Shown: positions 1 to 10,940, counted from the first letter of the stretch. The stretch is DNA of 64,000 nt from Rhodocollybia butyracea (GCA_015501585.1 JADNRY010000040.1:186001-250000); one strand, 5' to 3'. Numbers and translations are program-made. The notes: generated by a model not told the origin, from the letters alone.

Positions 1-765
1 AATGTATTCCTAGTTATACCTTCTCCTGTCCCGCAGGTTGGATGTGTGATACTGGGCACCGACTCGATGTTCTTCTTGGTTTGGGTGATCTTGATGGTTT
101 ATGAAGCAGGTGGGTTGATGTATGGCAGACTTTTTGAGTTCGGTATTGATGAATAGTGATTCTTTCTTTCAAGTGATCCTGACACTGCTTTTGATCCCTG
201 GCCTCCCTTATTGTGTGTTATTTTCTTCACACCATGGCTTTGTTCTCAACCCCAGCCCTATATACTTAGTTCGCTCAGGAAACTGGTCAGCATTGACCAT
301 CGTAGTATACAGAGATGGTAAAGACTAACTATTTTAATTATGATTCTACTGAGATTTTTGATTTCCAGGTATCATTTACTACCTGTTTCTTTTTGGTGAA
401 TATTTACAACTGCACCTAGTACTACCCTTTCTGCTACAATACTTACCATTCCATCCATATTAGGGCTGTCAGTGGCAAATTTGCTCACTGCTCTACTACT
501 GCCAGTGAGTGCTTGCATCCTGAAACTTGTCATGTCAGCTCATCCTCTGGCACAGCATAATCTCCAGATCCTCTTCGTTCCATGTCAGCGAGTGATTCAA
601 ACCTTGCTGACCAGCAGAGTAATCCTCCATATACGAAGTCAGTTGCGGAAACCAACAACCATCTTGTTGAGGGATCTATAACACCTAAGAGGGGAAAGAG
701 TCCCACCATTTCATTGAACTCCGGAACAAGTATGAGAAGTAGGAGTTCGGTGTTTTTTCTTTGAT
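1..765 (+). pseudogene. DUF6533-family membrane protein, 3' part (copy A)
   Basis: This is the 3' portion of a multi-pass membrane protein gene whose 5' end lies outside the window. It aligns with the ends of copies C and E at 46.7-48.2 and 55.9-57.4 kb. Shared pieces are a hydrophobic exon with VILTLLLIPGLPYC, the motif VYRDG just before an intron, GIIYYLFLFGEYL after it, and the C-terminal motif TLLTSRVILHIRSQLRKP around 600-655. The frame is not continuous: a stop lies soon after YLFLFGEYL and the last piece is in another frame, so either very short introns or decay must be assumed. Agaricomycete proteins with this tail belong to the DUF6533 group, whose function is unknown. The intact state of this copy cannot be judged. 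Confidence 0.5.
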
Positions 766-1014
766 CTTCTTGATGTCTTCTTGTTCAAAATATTCTGGTT
801 TAAGAACCCAATGGTGTATCAAACTATATAGTCTCAGTAGCTACTATTCACGAAGTTTGACCCCAGTTATTACCACTGTTAGAGTGCTCCTGAGGGTCGG
901 TCTCTTATTTATATGTATGCCTGTTACTTCAACAATATAATCTATCCTGTCTCTGTCCAGTCCATATTCATCCACTTACTATAGCAGTTAGGGTTAAGGA
1001 TATTCTGATAAGTA

Positions 1015-1089
1015 GCGTAAACTAACTTCCCGGGTTGGGGGACCCCGAAGGGAAGCGGAGGGAAGCAGAGGGAGGCCCGAAGTTTACGC
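1015..1089. repeat. GC-rich inverted repeat
   Basis: An imperfect inverted repeat pairs GCGTAAACTAACTTCCCGGG at 1015-1034 with CCCGAAGTTTACGC at 1076-1089. Between them lies a purine-rich stretch with repeated GGAAGC and GGGAGG words. It stands out from the AT-rich surroundings and looks like a hairpin or the remnant of a small non-autonomous element. I see no target-site duplication. Otherwise 766-1384 holds no gene, only a short direct repeat of an 11-base unit (CAAGACGTTAG) near 1130-1150. Confidence 0.4.
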
Positions 1090-1384
1090 GCCTGAGGGAT
1101 TGCGATATAATAATTCGTTCAATATGAACAAGACGTTAGCAAGACGTTAGACGGTAGTAAATGAATTTAATGAAATGCTTTGGAAATGCTTAAAGGCTGA
1201 ATGGTGGCGAGATACTTTTCTATCGGCAGCTGGTACTTTCGTTCATTCAAAGGAATCAACCATGATCAGCTTACAGTTAAACCGAGCCAGTTAAATAATA
1301 AACTGACCATCAATCCTGGGCGCTAGCATCCTCAAAACGACCTAGCCAGCAAAGCTAACTGGCAAGAAAGCTTCTTGACTCCCA

Positions 1385-1455
1385 GGTGAGACTAGAAACG
1401 TCCTCCTCCGGACTGGCTTCAGCCTTTGTTTGAAGGCTATGGACTTCAATGGTGC
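1385..1455 (-). pseudogene. Relic of coiled-coil gene CC
   Basis: On the minus strand this stretch translates to pieces such as VHSLQTKAEASPEEDVS, matching VQSLQKTEARSKEDVS of CC2 and VQSLQTTIADSEEDIS of CC1. It lies just upstream of Y1, exactly where CC1 and CC2 lie relative to Y2 and Y3. It is therefore all that is left of a third CC copy after a large deletion. Confidence 0.65.
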
Positions 1456-1521
1456 CCACCACTACCACAAGCGCTGTACATCTATTTGAGGCGCTTAGTA
1501 TGGCCCCTATTGACTCTCTCC

Positions 1522-2471
1522 ATGCTCGCACGACTAGACGAAAGACAATTTCTAGATTACTGGAATTCGACTCCCTGGCCTGAGCCTGATAATCTTACTT
1601 ATTGGGAGGTATTTTCACAAGCTTGGGGATATCTTGTCTTTGGGCGGCTTGCACCTTGGAGGGACAGTTCCATTATGCAAGACCTGGAACAGGCCACCGA
1701 AGAGCAAGTTCCTCTCATTCGTTTACCACATCTGTAGACTCATTAACTCTTTAACAACCAGAGTCCACAAATTCAGGCAGGAGCTTCAAGAATATGTTAA
1801 TTCTCAGCACAAGCAAGAGCGCTCACGTTGCTTCAGAATTTGGAAGAAGCTGCGTCGCCAAAAGCTGATTGACCAAGTTCGTTGGAATGGTATTCCGCTC
1901 TATAAAAAATACACAGAGCAATTTGTACGATTCAAACGTTGTTACGATGTGAGTCCTATTACTATTACAATCGATACAGTGTTTTACTCGGGCCCATTTT
2001 CAGCTCCATCGAACGACTTATTGCTCCAAGATGACTCGGTGGGCACTCCGGCACTTAGGCTTCGATGATGCTGCCACCGTTTCTCAATGGAACATGCGTG
2101 CATATTTCGCTACCCGATCGAGCTTTTTTGCTATTCGCTGGCCACCCATAACAAGGAATGGTCAATATGTCACTTTTCCCTTGAGTGGGAAAGCAGATAC
2201 CAAAGTTATTACTCGCAATCCACCACGACGGCGGTACTATCGTTCAGAAACCGCCGACCGCTTGTGGTTTAATGATGACTGGTTTCCAAAGATTGAATGT
2301 AATCATCCCTCTCTTCATCCTTCTTTTTATCACCCTTCTCTTCATGACCCAGAACCGGAAACAGACTCGGACTCAGACTGTTCTAACCTCAATCTCTTCC
2401 TCCATACTTCCCATGACCATAATTTGCGTGTGCATGATAGATTGGTTCGAAGTTCAGTGCGCTTGTTTTGA
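1522..2471 (+). CDS. Family Y protein of unknown function (Y1)
   Basis: First of four full-length-like members of a family found only within this window as far as I can tell. Three exons are inferred. Exon 1 starts at 1522 (MLARLDERQ) and carries STPWPEPD, AWGYLVFGRLAPW and MQDLEQATE. Exon 2 (RVHKFRQELQEYV... to FKRCYD) ends at a GTGAGT donor near 1950. Exon 3 starts near 2031 (TRWALRHLGFDD, ATVSQWN, RWPPITRNG, VTFPLSG) and ends with an acidic Ser/Asp tail. The exon 1-2 junction fits a GC-AG intron, the same as in Y3 and Y4. No signal peptide, membrane segment or known domain is visible. The product would be roughly 260-270 residues. A start at 1426 is possible in the same frame but is not conserved in other copies. 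Confidence 0.5.
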
Positions 2472-2482
2472 ACATTTTAATA

Positions 2483-2826
2483 CTACCCCAACATGGACAT
2501 ATCAGAAGCATAACGGTACGCTTCCCTAGCAGAGCCACCAAATTGATCTTTGAACGCGACAAGCAATTGTGCAGTGATTCCAGAGAGCGGCGCATGCTGA
2601 AGTTGAAGCCTATAGATTCTCATCAGTAATAGCGCTAACAACTTGAACGAGAAACATACCCCGATAGCAGGTCTTGCATAGTGGAACTGTGCCTCCAAGA
2701 TGCGAGCCGCCCAAGAATAAGATAACCCCAAGCTTCCGAGAACAACCACTCATTAATAAATGGCTCGGGCCAGTGAGTTGAATCCAAAGCATTGAAAAAA
2801 TCTTGTTCTTGTAGTTGTTCGAGCAT
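2483..2826 (-). CDS. Chimeric Y-Z mini-gene
   Basis: The gene starts at 2826 with a family-Y exon 1 (MLEQLQEQDF, WPEPF, AWGYLILGRLASW, MQDL). It then switches, in frame, to family Z at the junction MQDL/LSG. A 50-nt GTATGT...TAG intron, at the same position and phase as in Z1, follows. The second exon (LQLQHAPLSGI..., FGGSAREAYRYASD) ends at a TAG at 2483-2485. Splicing gives an open frame of 97 codons. Both halves lack most of their parent domain: Y loses exons 2 and 3, and Z loses everything before the EELISG region and after YRYASD. Upstream sequence to about 2960 resembles the 5' region of Z2. Expression is unknown. It may be a nascent gene or simply a recombination scar. Confidence 0.45.
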
Positions 2827-3288
2827 AGAGAATAGGAGTACTTAAGCGCTCTGAAAACTTACCAATTGGAATATAGGCGCATAGCCTTGCAAGAGAGGTC
2901 TCCAAGACGCTTACTCTGAAGATGTAGCGGGAATTATTTAGGTTGTAGAAAATCACAAGTGATACGACAGGATCATTGGTGTAGTGCCTTTCACGAAGTG
3001 ACAGACTGAATGCAGATGGCGGTCAGTATACAGGTTACCTGTATATAAGTGAAATGTACATCTCAGAGACTTCTTTAGGTGTAAGAACGCTAGCTTAATT
3101 CAAATTCTGCAGTGGAATACCTGTGGATGTACAAAGAAGCATTGACGAAAGTGAGATAAAAGTCGATGTAGCAAAAGTTTAGTGAAGTTCTTTAACTTCT
3201 TCCATGTGAGGTCATAAGTTTACACAATTATCTGTGAAGAAATTACTCATATTCAGAAGGTTAGGTAGATGCAGCGTGGATACATTAA

Positions 3289-4539
3289 TCACCTGCAAGG
3301 ATTTTTGAATGATTTCCAAATTATAGGCCCACTGCCAACAGGTTCTGTCCACAAATACCGATCGACACTGTGTTGACGTTTCACCCCTTCCAATATTTGA
3401 TCAAATGTATCTGTTCCTGCTGAGAACAGTGCTCCTAAGATTTTTTTTCCGTAGAACCGTCGAAGTTGTTTCCAAGAACTCCAACGACTGTCCATTAATC
3501 GCTCGTGGACTCGAATAAGGAATACGTCGTCGTCGTCGTGCAAACAGAGGATGTAGTAAATTCTGCCTGTATTAAAGAAAGGCGCTAGTGCGAGGCCTCT
3601 CCTGTACACCATGTTAGCGGGAAGGAGGGTGCCTGATCCTAGTACTGAAGTGTGAACTATAGATGAGCTCATGGCAAGACATGGTATATCTCTGATTTTG
3701 CGCGGTAAGCATTCAGGTGGTAGTAGTTCCAATGAAGCTTGAGGTGGCAATATGCGATCTGTATCACCGAAGGGACAGCGATAGATCTGGTGTCCTTCAT
3801 CAAAGAAAATAGAAGCTTTGACCCGTGAGTCAAAGGGGTCTCCAACGTAGTACCCTCGCGTCCATTTCTCCCATGTTTCGAACAAGGGGAGGTTGTTAAC
3901 ATGTCCGTAAACAAGTGGAGTAGATGGGTTCAGTGTTAGGGAGTTTGACGAGGGTGTCCCAAACAACTGTGAACTGGTTGGCGTCGCAGTGGTAGTGGTG
4001 AATGAGAGATTAGGTGAAGGTGATCGAATTGAGTCAGTGTCTGTTATAGAAGTGACCGTCGAGTTGACACAGGATGGGGAAACACTTTCTAAGCCGGGCA
4101 AGAGCCCAACGTTGGAACTGGGTGGCGTAGTAACTGAAGTGAACGCAGTGTCAATGGAAGTTAACGACTCGTTTGTAGAGTCGAACGACAAAGTTACTGA
4201 TTCAGTGTTGTTGGTGAAAGTCAACGTCAGGGAGTTGTTTGACGGATTAAAAATTGGTTTAAAATGCGGATTTGAGTTACGCTCGCACTGAAAATCAGAC
4301 GGAGAGTAGGTAGTGATGGGTGCGTTTGTTGTAGAGATGGGCGTGGCTTTGTCAGGAATCAGAGCGTCGCTATTCTCTTTGAAAAAAAGGTCGTTGTCCT
4401 AATCTACTGGGATAATAACTGGTTCCGACGTACCGTTTACGGAATCGAAAGATTTGTTGGTGGTCTTGATGTTGGAATGTACCGACTCGTTGTCAGTGTC
4501 GAGGGTAACAGTAAGCGAGTTGTTGGTTAGACCAAACAT
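3289..4539 (-). pseudogene. Gene W, unknown, interrupted by one in-frame TAG
   Basis: One frame runs from the ATG at 4539 (MFGLTNNSL) to the stop at 3289, broken only by a TAG at 4399-4401. The N-terminal third is Ser/Thr/Asn-rich with a degenerate internal repeat (TNNSLTVTLDTDNES and SNNSLTLTFTNNTES). The C-terminal 200 residues look globular (TRGYYVGDPFDSRVKASIFF, YRCPFGDTDRILPP, HERLMDSRWSSWKQLRRFYG). No ATG follows the TAG near the N-terminus, so either the copy is dead or an intron removes the stop; a GTAGAT...TTTCAG pair of about 130 nt around it is possible. I do not recognise the family. Confidence 0.4.
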
Positions 4540-4569
4540 TGTTGTCGTTGGACGTGAAACGGAGTTATT

Positions 4570-4603
4570 GTGAGAACTGCGCACTTGTGAGAACTGCGCA
4601 CTT
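4570..4603. repeat. 17-bp tandem duplication
   Basis: GTGAGAACTGCGCACTT occurs twice in direct tandem, at 4570-4586 and 4587-4603, immediately upstream of the presumed start of gene W. It is an exact duplication and so probably recent. Confidence 0.8.
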
Positions 4604-4979
4604 GTGAAGAGCTCGACGACATGAATTCAGTAGCTGGTGGGTAAGGGTGATTAAACTGAAGGCACAGCTTTGGGACAAATGCCAGATTTTCGTCCGCTGG
4701 TGGCTTATAAGGGGGAGAATTAGTTGGGGTATCCTTTTTTAGACGTAGTCAGCACTGTATTCATTTCTTTAGCTTATTTCGGTGTAATATTTATGGAGGA
4801 GAGCATCTGACCTTTGCAAATTTTACTTTATAATAGTTGCGTTTGAGTGATGCAAGACTCGAGACTGCCAGTGGAATACGGTATGAAGCCGTGACTAGGA
4901 TGCAACGTGAGTATGAAGAGAAGTATGTTATGTTTTAGTTAGTGGTGGCTACGAGATACTGAAGCGCTTTCAATCCCTT

Positions 4980-5230
4980 CCGATGAATCAGTTGGTGGTG
5001 CATGTAACAGAGCCAGTGCAAACGGACGTTCGAGCGGTTTCACACAGTCCGGATGTATTGCTTGATGGTCACGAAGAGAGGCAACAGCAGCTGTAAAGCT
5101 AATACTGGCAGAATCGAGTGGCTAGGTGATTGGTTTTGAAGATAACTATGAAAGGTTGCGTAAAAACAGTAAACCACTTCTCGAGCGATAATCACAAAAT
5201 TCCATGTTTAGGAGAAGCAGATAGCTGATA
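4980..5230 (-). pseudogene. Relic of family V
   Basis: This stretch is homologous, base for base with indels, to the minus-strand open frame at 16505-16777 (shared words around GGCAACA, GGTTGTAATGG/AGCTGTAAAGC, CTCGAG). It codes for broken hydrophobic fragments on the minus strand. The remainder of 4610-5700 contains only short overlapping frames with no recognisable product. Confidence 0.35.
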
Positions 5231-5724
5231 CAATGATATACTGTTCGATCGTACACCGATACCGATACCATTAACCTATGACAATATGGCACTGAAGCTC
5301 ATATTCTTTGAAAGTATCAGCACAGAAACGTTGTGATACATGAGGGAAGATGCTTATGAGTCCTGTCAGTATATGATAAACAGAATCGAGGACAGTACTA
5401 ACTGGGAACATGATACTTGGTTCAACGAAGCGAGCGGTAACATAAACGTAAGTAATTGCAGTGGTACCATATTCCGTCAACCACTCGACACCAGTCTCCT
5501 TGAAGGAGTGGGATGTACTCAGCGATTCTGCTATGAAAGGCAATTGCATGGCCGGTGCGATCGATGTAAACTACGTGCCACTGATGGGGGCGGCTCGAAA
5601 TTCTATCACAGAATGATTTTGGATTCTAAGTGAGCCATTGACGTGGAGAAAAGAACTTGAAGCTGCGCCATCGATTTCGAGTCAGGGTTGAGTCTGCCGG
5701 CCTCGTTCGGGATCTTTGGTGTTT

Positions 5725-7171
5725 TCATTCGACAGGTGCCTCCACCTTCATAATGATTTGACTGGGATCACGATCAACAAGTTGGGCGAATCGACGGTGA
5801 TTACCACCGCAGATTTTAGTGGCCAAAGCCCTGGTTCCAGGAGTTTGGTGGTCGAGGCAGATGCTGTAGAGTCTTCGACTTGCAACTTCACGATCCTCGT
5901 TGATGATACTAAGAACTCTTTCATACGAGTATTCGGAAGGGGAGGTAATGAAAAATTCCCGGCGGTCGCGGTCGCGGTCGCTGAGGGAAAACACAGACAA
6001 CAACATATGTCCATCTGTGGGAAGTTTCAAGGAAGAAGGGGATGAGGTAAACGCACGCTCAGCTACATCCTCGTTTATGTCCTTAACAGCTTCAGAGACT
6101 GCCGCCTCGCACAGGGACAGATCAGAAGCGTAACGGTACACATCCCTAGCAGAGCCACCAAATTGGTCTTTGAACGCGACAAGCGATTCTGCAGTGATCT
6201 CAGAGAGCGGCACATGCTGAAGTTGAAGCCTACAGATCCTCAGCAGTGATAGCACCGACAACGTGAACGAGAAACATACCCCGATATGAGCTCTTCGGCG
6301 CTCCATGGCTGCATCACCAGATAATAAGTATTTGTACGCTTCCTCTTCCATCCCATCCTGAACTCTTGAGGGGAAGAAGCCTGGATGGTAAAACAATCTG
6401 TATCCTCCGTCAAGAACTCTGGAACATCGACGAGGCTACGGTTTGAGTCAACCAGACACCACGCATCAGATGGGATCATGGCCAAAACATCGTCAGGATC
6501 CATTTCAGAGATCATGAGTTTATATTGAACGTTGTCTTTCCACAGCAAAGCATAGTTGGGGTGGACTATATACAACGTTTGAGATTTTCCGCACGACTGA
6601 GATGCCGGATGAGAAATAGAAACCGCGTTTTTCCTGTGGTAGAGAAGATCGTTCAGCATAAAGAGACAATCACACCTGAAAAAGACAATCACCGATACCA
6701 GGAAGACCGGTGGCGACGAGGCCAAAGCGCACGGTGACAGCCTTGTTATCAGGTAATGCGAAGGGGTTAGGAAAAATGTCCAAGGCATTGACATCCGGGA
6801 GAGGAACCAGGGGAATGGCACGAAGGTTTGAGAGGTCAATATCCACTTCTTCTGATTCCATATCGGGTACCGCGTTAATGAATTGGTTATGAGCGACGCT
6901 CAACTCATGATTAGCCTCTTGTTCTATGCTGGAGCTAGAGAGCAAGTCAGTAAATAAATTTATAACATCCAAAAGTGGCTCACTGGTCCACAATCGTACT
7001 TTCTTCAGACTTTTTCTCCCTATCCAACTGTTTTACTTTCGCTGAGTGCCTCATGAACTCCTCACTTCGTTGTATGAACTCCAAATCTATCTTTTTGGCC
7101 AATTTCATCCATTCTAGGATCGCGAGGATGAGTTCAACATATTCCTGGCGGATGAGAGTGCCTTGCAGCAA
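5725..7171 (-). CDS. Crinkler/RHS-type NTPase-like protein, C-terminal region (Z1)
   Basis: Read with introns, the minus strand gives helical N-terminal exons (6980-7171), then LPDVNALDIFPNPF and VRFGLVATGLPG (6700-6990). A long exon (about 6290-6640) follows with LYIVHPNYALLWKDN, WCLVDSNRSLVDVPEF, IQASSPQEFRMGWKRKR, TYYLVMQPWSAEELISG. After a 50-nt GTATGT...TAG intron come LQLQHVPLSEI and FGGSARDVYRYASD, ending at 5725. The order 'ASSP, W..KR, YxMxPWSxEEL, FGGxARxV' is what I know from basidiomycete Crinkler/RHS-like P-loop NTPases. I see no clear Walker A loop, so the copy may be truncated or only partly assembled by my reading. Function of the family is unsettled (NTPase-nuclease effectors or genome-conflict proteins). 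The 5' exons are uncertain. Confidence 0.45.
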
Positions 7172-7322
7172 GGTTTCAAGAGTGGCATCTAGCGTCCAAA
7201 TATGCGAATCCTCTCAGAGCAAATTTCCACAGGGATTTTCCGAGGAGAGATAATTGAGGCATTGTCAGAAATAAAACTCAAAGAGCCTGGGAATGGACCT
7301 GCATGATACATTGTCACTTGTT

Positions 7323-7376
7323 GTTCAACGTTCACAACGGTCAAGAGTCAACGTTCAACGTTCAACAGTCTCAGAT
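7323..7376. repeat. GTTCAAC short tandem repeat
   Basis: Repeated GTTCAAC / CAACGTT words (TTGTTCAACG, CAACGTTCAACGTTCAAC) form a degenerate minisatellite between Z1 and CC1. The same word repeats in the PGS1 relic near 58955-58985. Confidence 0.5.
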
Positions 7377-7404
7377 CAACAAACGCGTCGTTTTGCCTCC
7401 GCCT

Positions 7405-7660
7405 CTTCATCGCTTTCGCTTTCGTTTGCTCTTGCAAGGTTTTCTGAGGTGTATCAAGGCCCGTTGAACTGAAATTTTTGCCGGAATGTCTGGATTAATA
7501 GAGGTCTGAAGAAAGTTGCTGTCATGCCTTTTCTCTTCCAGAACACCATGCTGAAGTCGATATCCAGGTCGGTGCCAGTTGGTTGTCCTGTAGCTTGGCC
7601 AAGTTTTTGACGTACGATGGCGGAAGTCATAATGTGGAAAATATCGATTGGAATGCACAG
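7405..7660 (-). pseudogene. 5' segment of a Z-type gene
   Basis: The sequence aligns with the 5' part of Z2 (around 11630-11800): shared features are the stretch rich in GAAGAAAGTTGC, CACCATGCTGAA(A/G)T and CCAGGTC(C/G)GTGCCAG. The minus-strand frame (GYRLQHGVLEEKRH) has no recognised domain. It may be an upstream exon of Z1 or a separate fragment. Confidence 0.3.
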
Positions 7661-7887
7661 TGCGAGATTTTTATCTTACATACATAAAATGACATATTAT
7701 AGATTGTTCTTACTACATGGCCCCAAATCCTAGTTTGCCCTTGAAGCTGGAAGAGGATGCTTTACGACCGCCCGCCAGCACTGCTACCAGACGCTCGGTG
7801 TTCTCCAGACGTCCCACTGGTTGCTTCTAATGTGGAAAAAGGATTTACCAGCTGTGTTTGAGGTAGTGGTCTGGCCGCAGGATGTTG

Positions 7888-9874
7888 TCAAGGCATTGGA
7901 TGTCCCGCAGACTGCGATCCGATGGGTGGCATGCTAGGCCTGAATTTCAATGTTCGACACCGAATGGTCTCTAAATCCTGCTTCAAGTTATCCCTTTCCA
8001 ATTTCAGATTATTTCTCTGTTCACACAAAGAGCGAATCCTCTCTTCTTTGTTGTCCAAAGCCGTCGTCATTTCAGAAACACGACGGGAGAAATTGCCCTT
8101 CTGCGCTTGAAGATCGGTCACTAGCGCAAACACCTCTGTTTTCAATGTTTCGGTTTCTCGTGTTTTGTACTGAAGTGCAGCATGATTCTCTTTCTGGAGG
8201 ACTTCGGTTTGTGTAGATTTGGAACGGATGGTCTCTTTTGCCTCATCCAACTGCCTTCGTAGATCGGATAGCTCAAATTCGTTTCCACTGAGTACTAGCT
8301 CTTTCGTCCGCAGCTCCTTAAGGATATCCTTTTTGGATCCATCCCGCTTGATTTGCAGATCTCTTCCAATGCGCATGACCTCTAGATCTCGTTGGAGTTC
8401 ATCCCTTTCCCTGCGTAAAGACATTATCTCTTGCTCCTTCGGCTGCTCCGAGGCCTTGAGTTTACGAGAGTGCTCGTCGATCTGAGCATTCAAGGATGCT
8501 TGTAGATCATTCATAGTGAACTGTATCTCCGCCTTCACTTCTTCTATCTGCCTCAGCAAAAGTGCATCGTGCTCGTCGCGGAGGGCCTGACGATCACTAT
8601 TCTTCTGTCGCTTCGCATCCCGGGCTTCCTCCTCTAGCATTGTTACAGTCACTTGGAGAGCATTTCTCTCTATCTCAAGTTTGCTGATACCCTCCGTCAA
8701 TAACGTAACGTTGAGCTCACGCTGCGTGCTAGCCCACTCGCCATGAACCATTTGTTCCTTACTCCCCACAGCATCTGGAATGGAAATGTTGTTTTGTGTC
8801 TCCTTGTCGTCTCGGTCCTGGCAAAGGGTGCGGATCTCCTCAGATACCCGACTAGTTTCGCCACGTTCCCTCTCCAGCTCAAGATAAAGATTATTTACAA
8901 GCTTGTCTTGTTCGCGGCAAACCTGCTCCAAGTCAGCCCGAGCGCTGCGTTCTGGAGAGGCAGAAGTGTTAAGCTCGTCCAGCTCCCGACGAAGCCGAAC
9001 AGCATCGGCAAGCGCATCGGCTAGAGCTATGGTGAGACAAGAAATGTCCTCCTCGGAGTCGGCTATAGTTGTTTGAAGGCTTTGGACTTGATGCAGCATG
9101 TCAGCGTCTGCTTGGGTGATCCTCACGGGTGTTTCCTGGACCTGGTGAGACGAACTGTCTACTTCAAGTGAATGATGAGCAGACTCTGCGGAAAGCATGG
9201 CATTCGCATATGAAACCTCGTCCAATCGTGCTTGCAACTCTGCTTTCTCTCGCACTATGTCGCTCTCCTTTGACACTTGGGTAATCCCCGCCAGTGTTTC
9301 ATGAGACAAGTTGTCTACTTTGGGCGAGAGGCGAGCAGACTCTGTGGAAAGCATGGCATTCGCATAGGAAACCTTGTCCAATCGTGCTTGCAAGTCTGCT
9401 TTCTCTAACTCAAACTCGATCATAAGAGCTTCCTGCCCATCACGCAGCACTTGCATGTCATCTCTGTGCTTATTTCCTAGCTCAGCGACGACGGCATGGA
9501 GGCGTTGACGCTCGGAATCCAAAATCGATAAGCTAATCCTCAGATCTGTTGGTTCGTCGTCAGAAAGGGTGGAGCCTTCACTGAAAGAATCAGAATCAGC
9601 CAAGTCATTCTGGTTATTAGGGGGGAGTCCATGGATTCGCTGCTCACTCTTGAACTGAATATGCAAAGTCTGAAAATTCCAGGGATGATTTGCCACTATC
9701 GATAGACTCAGTATCCGAAAGGCTTTCAGGGGTAGTTGCAATTGGCTGGGTCTGACAATAATAGTGAAAGCAGTTAAACGAACATTCAGAACGCTAGACA
9801 ATAAGTCTAAGTACCTCTGTATCTTTTTCTAGTCCCGAGTTCGACAAGGTAGTTTGGTGACCAAAAAGCTGCAT
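7888..9874 (-). CDS. Long coiled-coil protein (CC1), damaged near the N-terminus
   Basis: About 600 residues of almost continuous heptad-repeat coiled coil (LQARLDEVSYANAML repeated twice, RRELDEL, KLEIERNALQVTV, LKLERDNLKQDLE), followed by a short FRPSMPPIGS tail. Exon 1 is 9815-9874 (MQLFGHQTTLSN), spliced at GAG|GTACTT to exon 2 (TQPIATTPESLSDTES). In that conserved frame, exon 2 soon meets a TGA, and the longer downstream frame is shifted relative to CC2 by a small indel around 9640. The stop at 7888 (TGA) replaces a CGA codon in CC2, so 40-odd C-terminal residues are lost as well. An internal segment of CC2 near 14430-14580 is absent. Function unknown; myosin-tail-like only in composition. 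Confidence 0.5.
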
Positions 9875-10004
9875 GATAGTGTGGATTGATAATGAAATCC
9901 ACAGTTTGTGCGGTAACTGGTTGCCTGCTTGGGGTAGAGGAATAAAGTGCGCTGTGTGATGTCAGAACGCTTAGTAACAGTAGCTCCTATTCGACTTTTC
10001 ATCC
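9875..10004. promoter_or_regulatory. Shared divergent promoter CC1/Y2
   Basis: Only 130 bp separate the divergent start codons of CC1 (9874) and Y2 (10005). The arrangement recurs at CC2/Y3 with 189 bp (15418-15606). The repeated head-to-head layout suggests a bidirectional promoter and co-expression, but no core element is distinctive. Confidence 0.4.
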
Positions 10005-10802
10005 ATGCTCGAACGACTAGAAGAACAAGAATTTCTAGCTTACCGGAAATCTACTCCCTGGCCTGAGCCTGATCGTTTTAATTATTGTGAGGTATTTTTG
10101 GAAGCTTGGGGTTATCTTGTCATTGGGCGGCTTGCATGTTGGAGGCACAGTTTCATCATGCAAGACCTGGAACAGGCCACTGAAGAGCGAGTTCCTCATA
10201 TTCATTACTACATCTGTAGAATCGCTACTAACTCTTTGACAACCAGAGTCCATAAATGCAGGCGAGAGCTTCAAGAATACGTTGATCATCAGCAAAAGCG
10301 AGAGCGCTCTAGAATTTGGAAAAAGCTACTCTGCCAAAATCTGGTTGACAAGGTTCATTGGAAAGATATTCCAATTTGTTCATAATGTTTTACTTGTACA
10401 TATCTAGTGATTTTGGAGTGCTTATCGTACCAATGGCAAGATAACTCGGTGGGGCTCCGGCACCTAGGCTCGGATGATACTGCCACTGTTTCTCAATGGA
10501 ATATTTGTGCACATCTTGCTGCTCAATTGCATCACTGTGCTACTCGCTGGCCACCCATCACAAGGAATGGTCACCCTGTCACTTTCCCTTTGAGTGGGCA
10601 AAAACATACTATCATTATCCGCACTCCACCACTACAACGGCGATATAATTACAGCTCCGCGGAACTCACCTTTGCCTTGCAAAATGACTGGCTTCCAAAG
10701 ATCAAATGTAATCATCCTTCTCTTCATGACACAGAACCAGAACCATACTCGGACTCAGACTGTTCTAGCTTTCATCTCCCTCTTCCTCCATACTCCACCT
10801 GA
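10005..10802 (+). pseudogene. Family Y copy Y2, damaged
   Basis: Homologous to Y1, Y3 and Y4 throughout. Three changes distinguish it. One base is lost inside the first intron, so exons 1 and 2 read through as one frame (EERVPHIHYYICRIATNS). About 20 codons at the end of exon 2 and the conserved GTGAGT donor are missing near 10380. Exon 3 has lost one base in the GGTGGGGCTCC stretch near 10447, which shifts ITRWG out of frame with RHLGSDD. The acidic tail (TEPEPYSDSDCSS) is preserved. A truncated 126-residue product ending at 10385 remains possible. Most likely a decaying copy. Confidence 0.6.
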
Positions 10803-10940
10803 CCCTTCTTTTGTAACTGTCTTGGTAACTGTATAGTTGTGAAATGTGAAATATCTGTTGCCCCTGGGCCATGTCACAATCAATGGTAACTTTACCGTGC
10901 CATTCTCAGCCATCTCCGATCCCGCACCACACCGCACCGA

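Noticed and set aside
3530..3545. GTC triplet run; also GCGGTC repeats near 5965-5985
   Set aside because: Short coding microsatellites, ordinary for eukaryotic genes.
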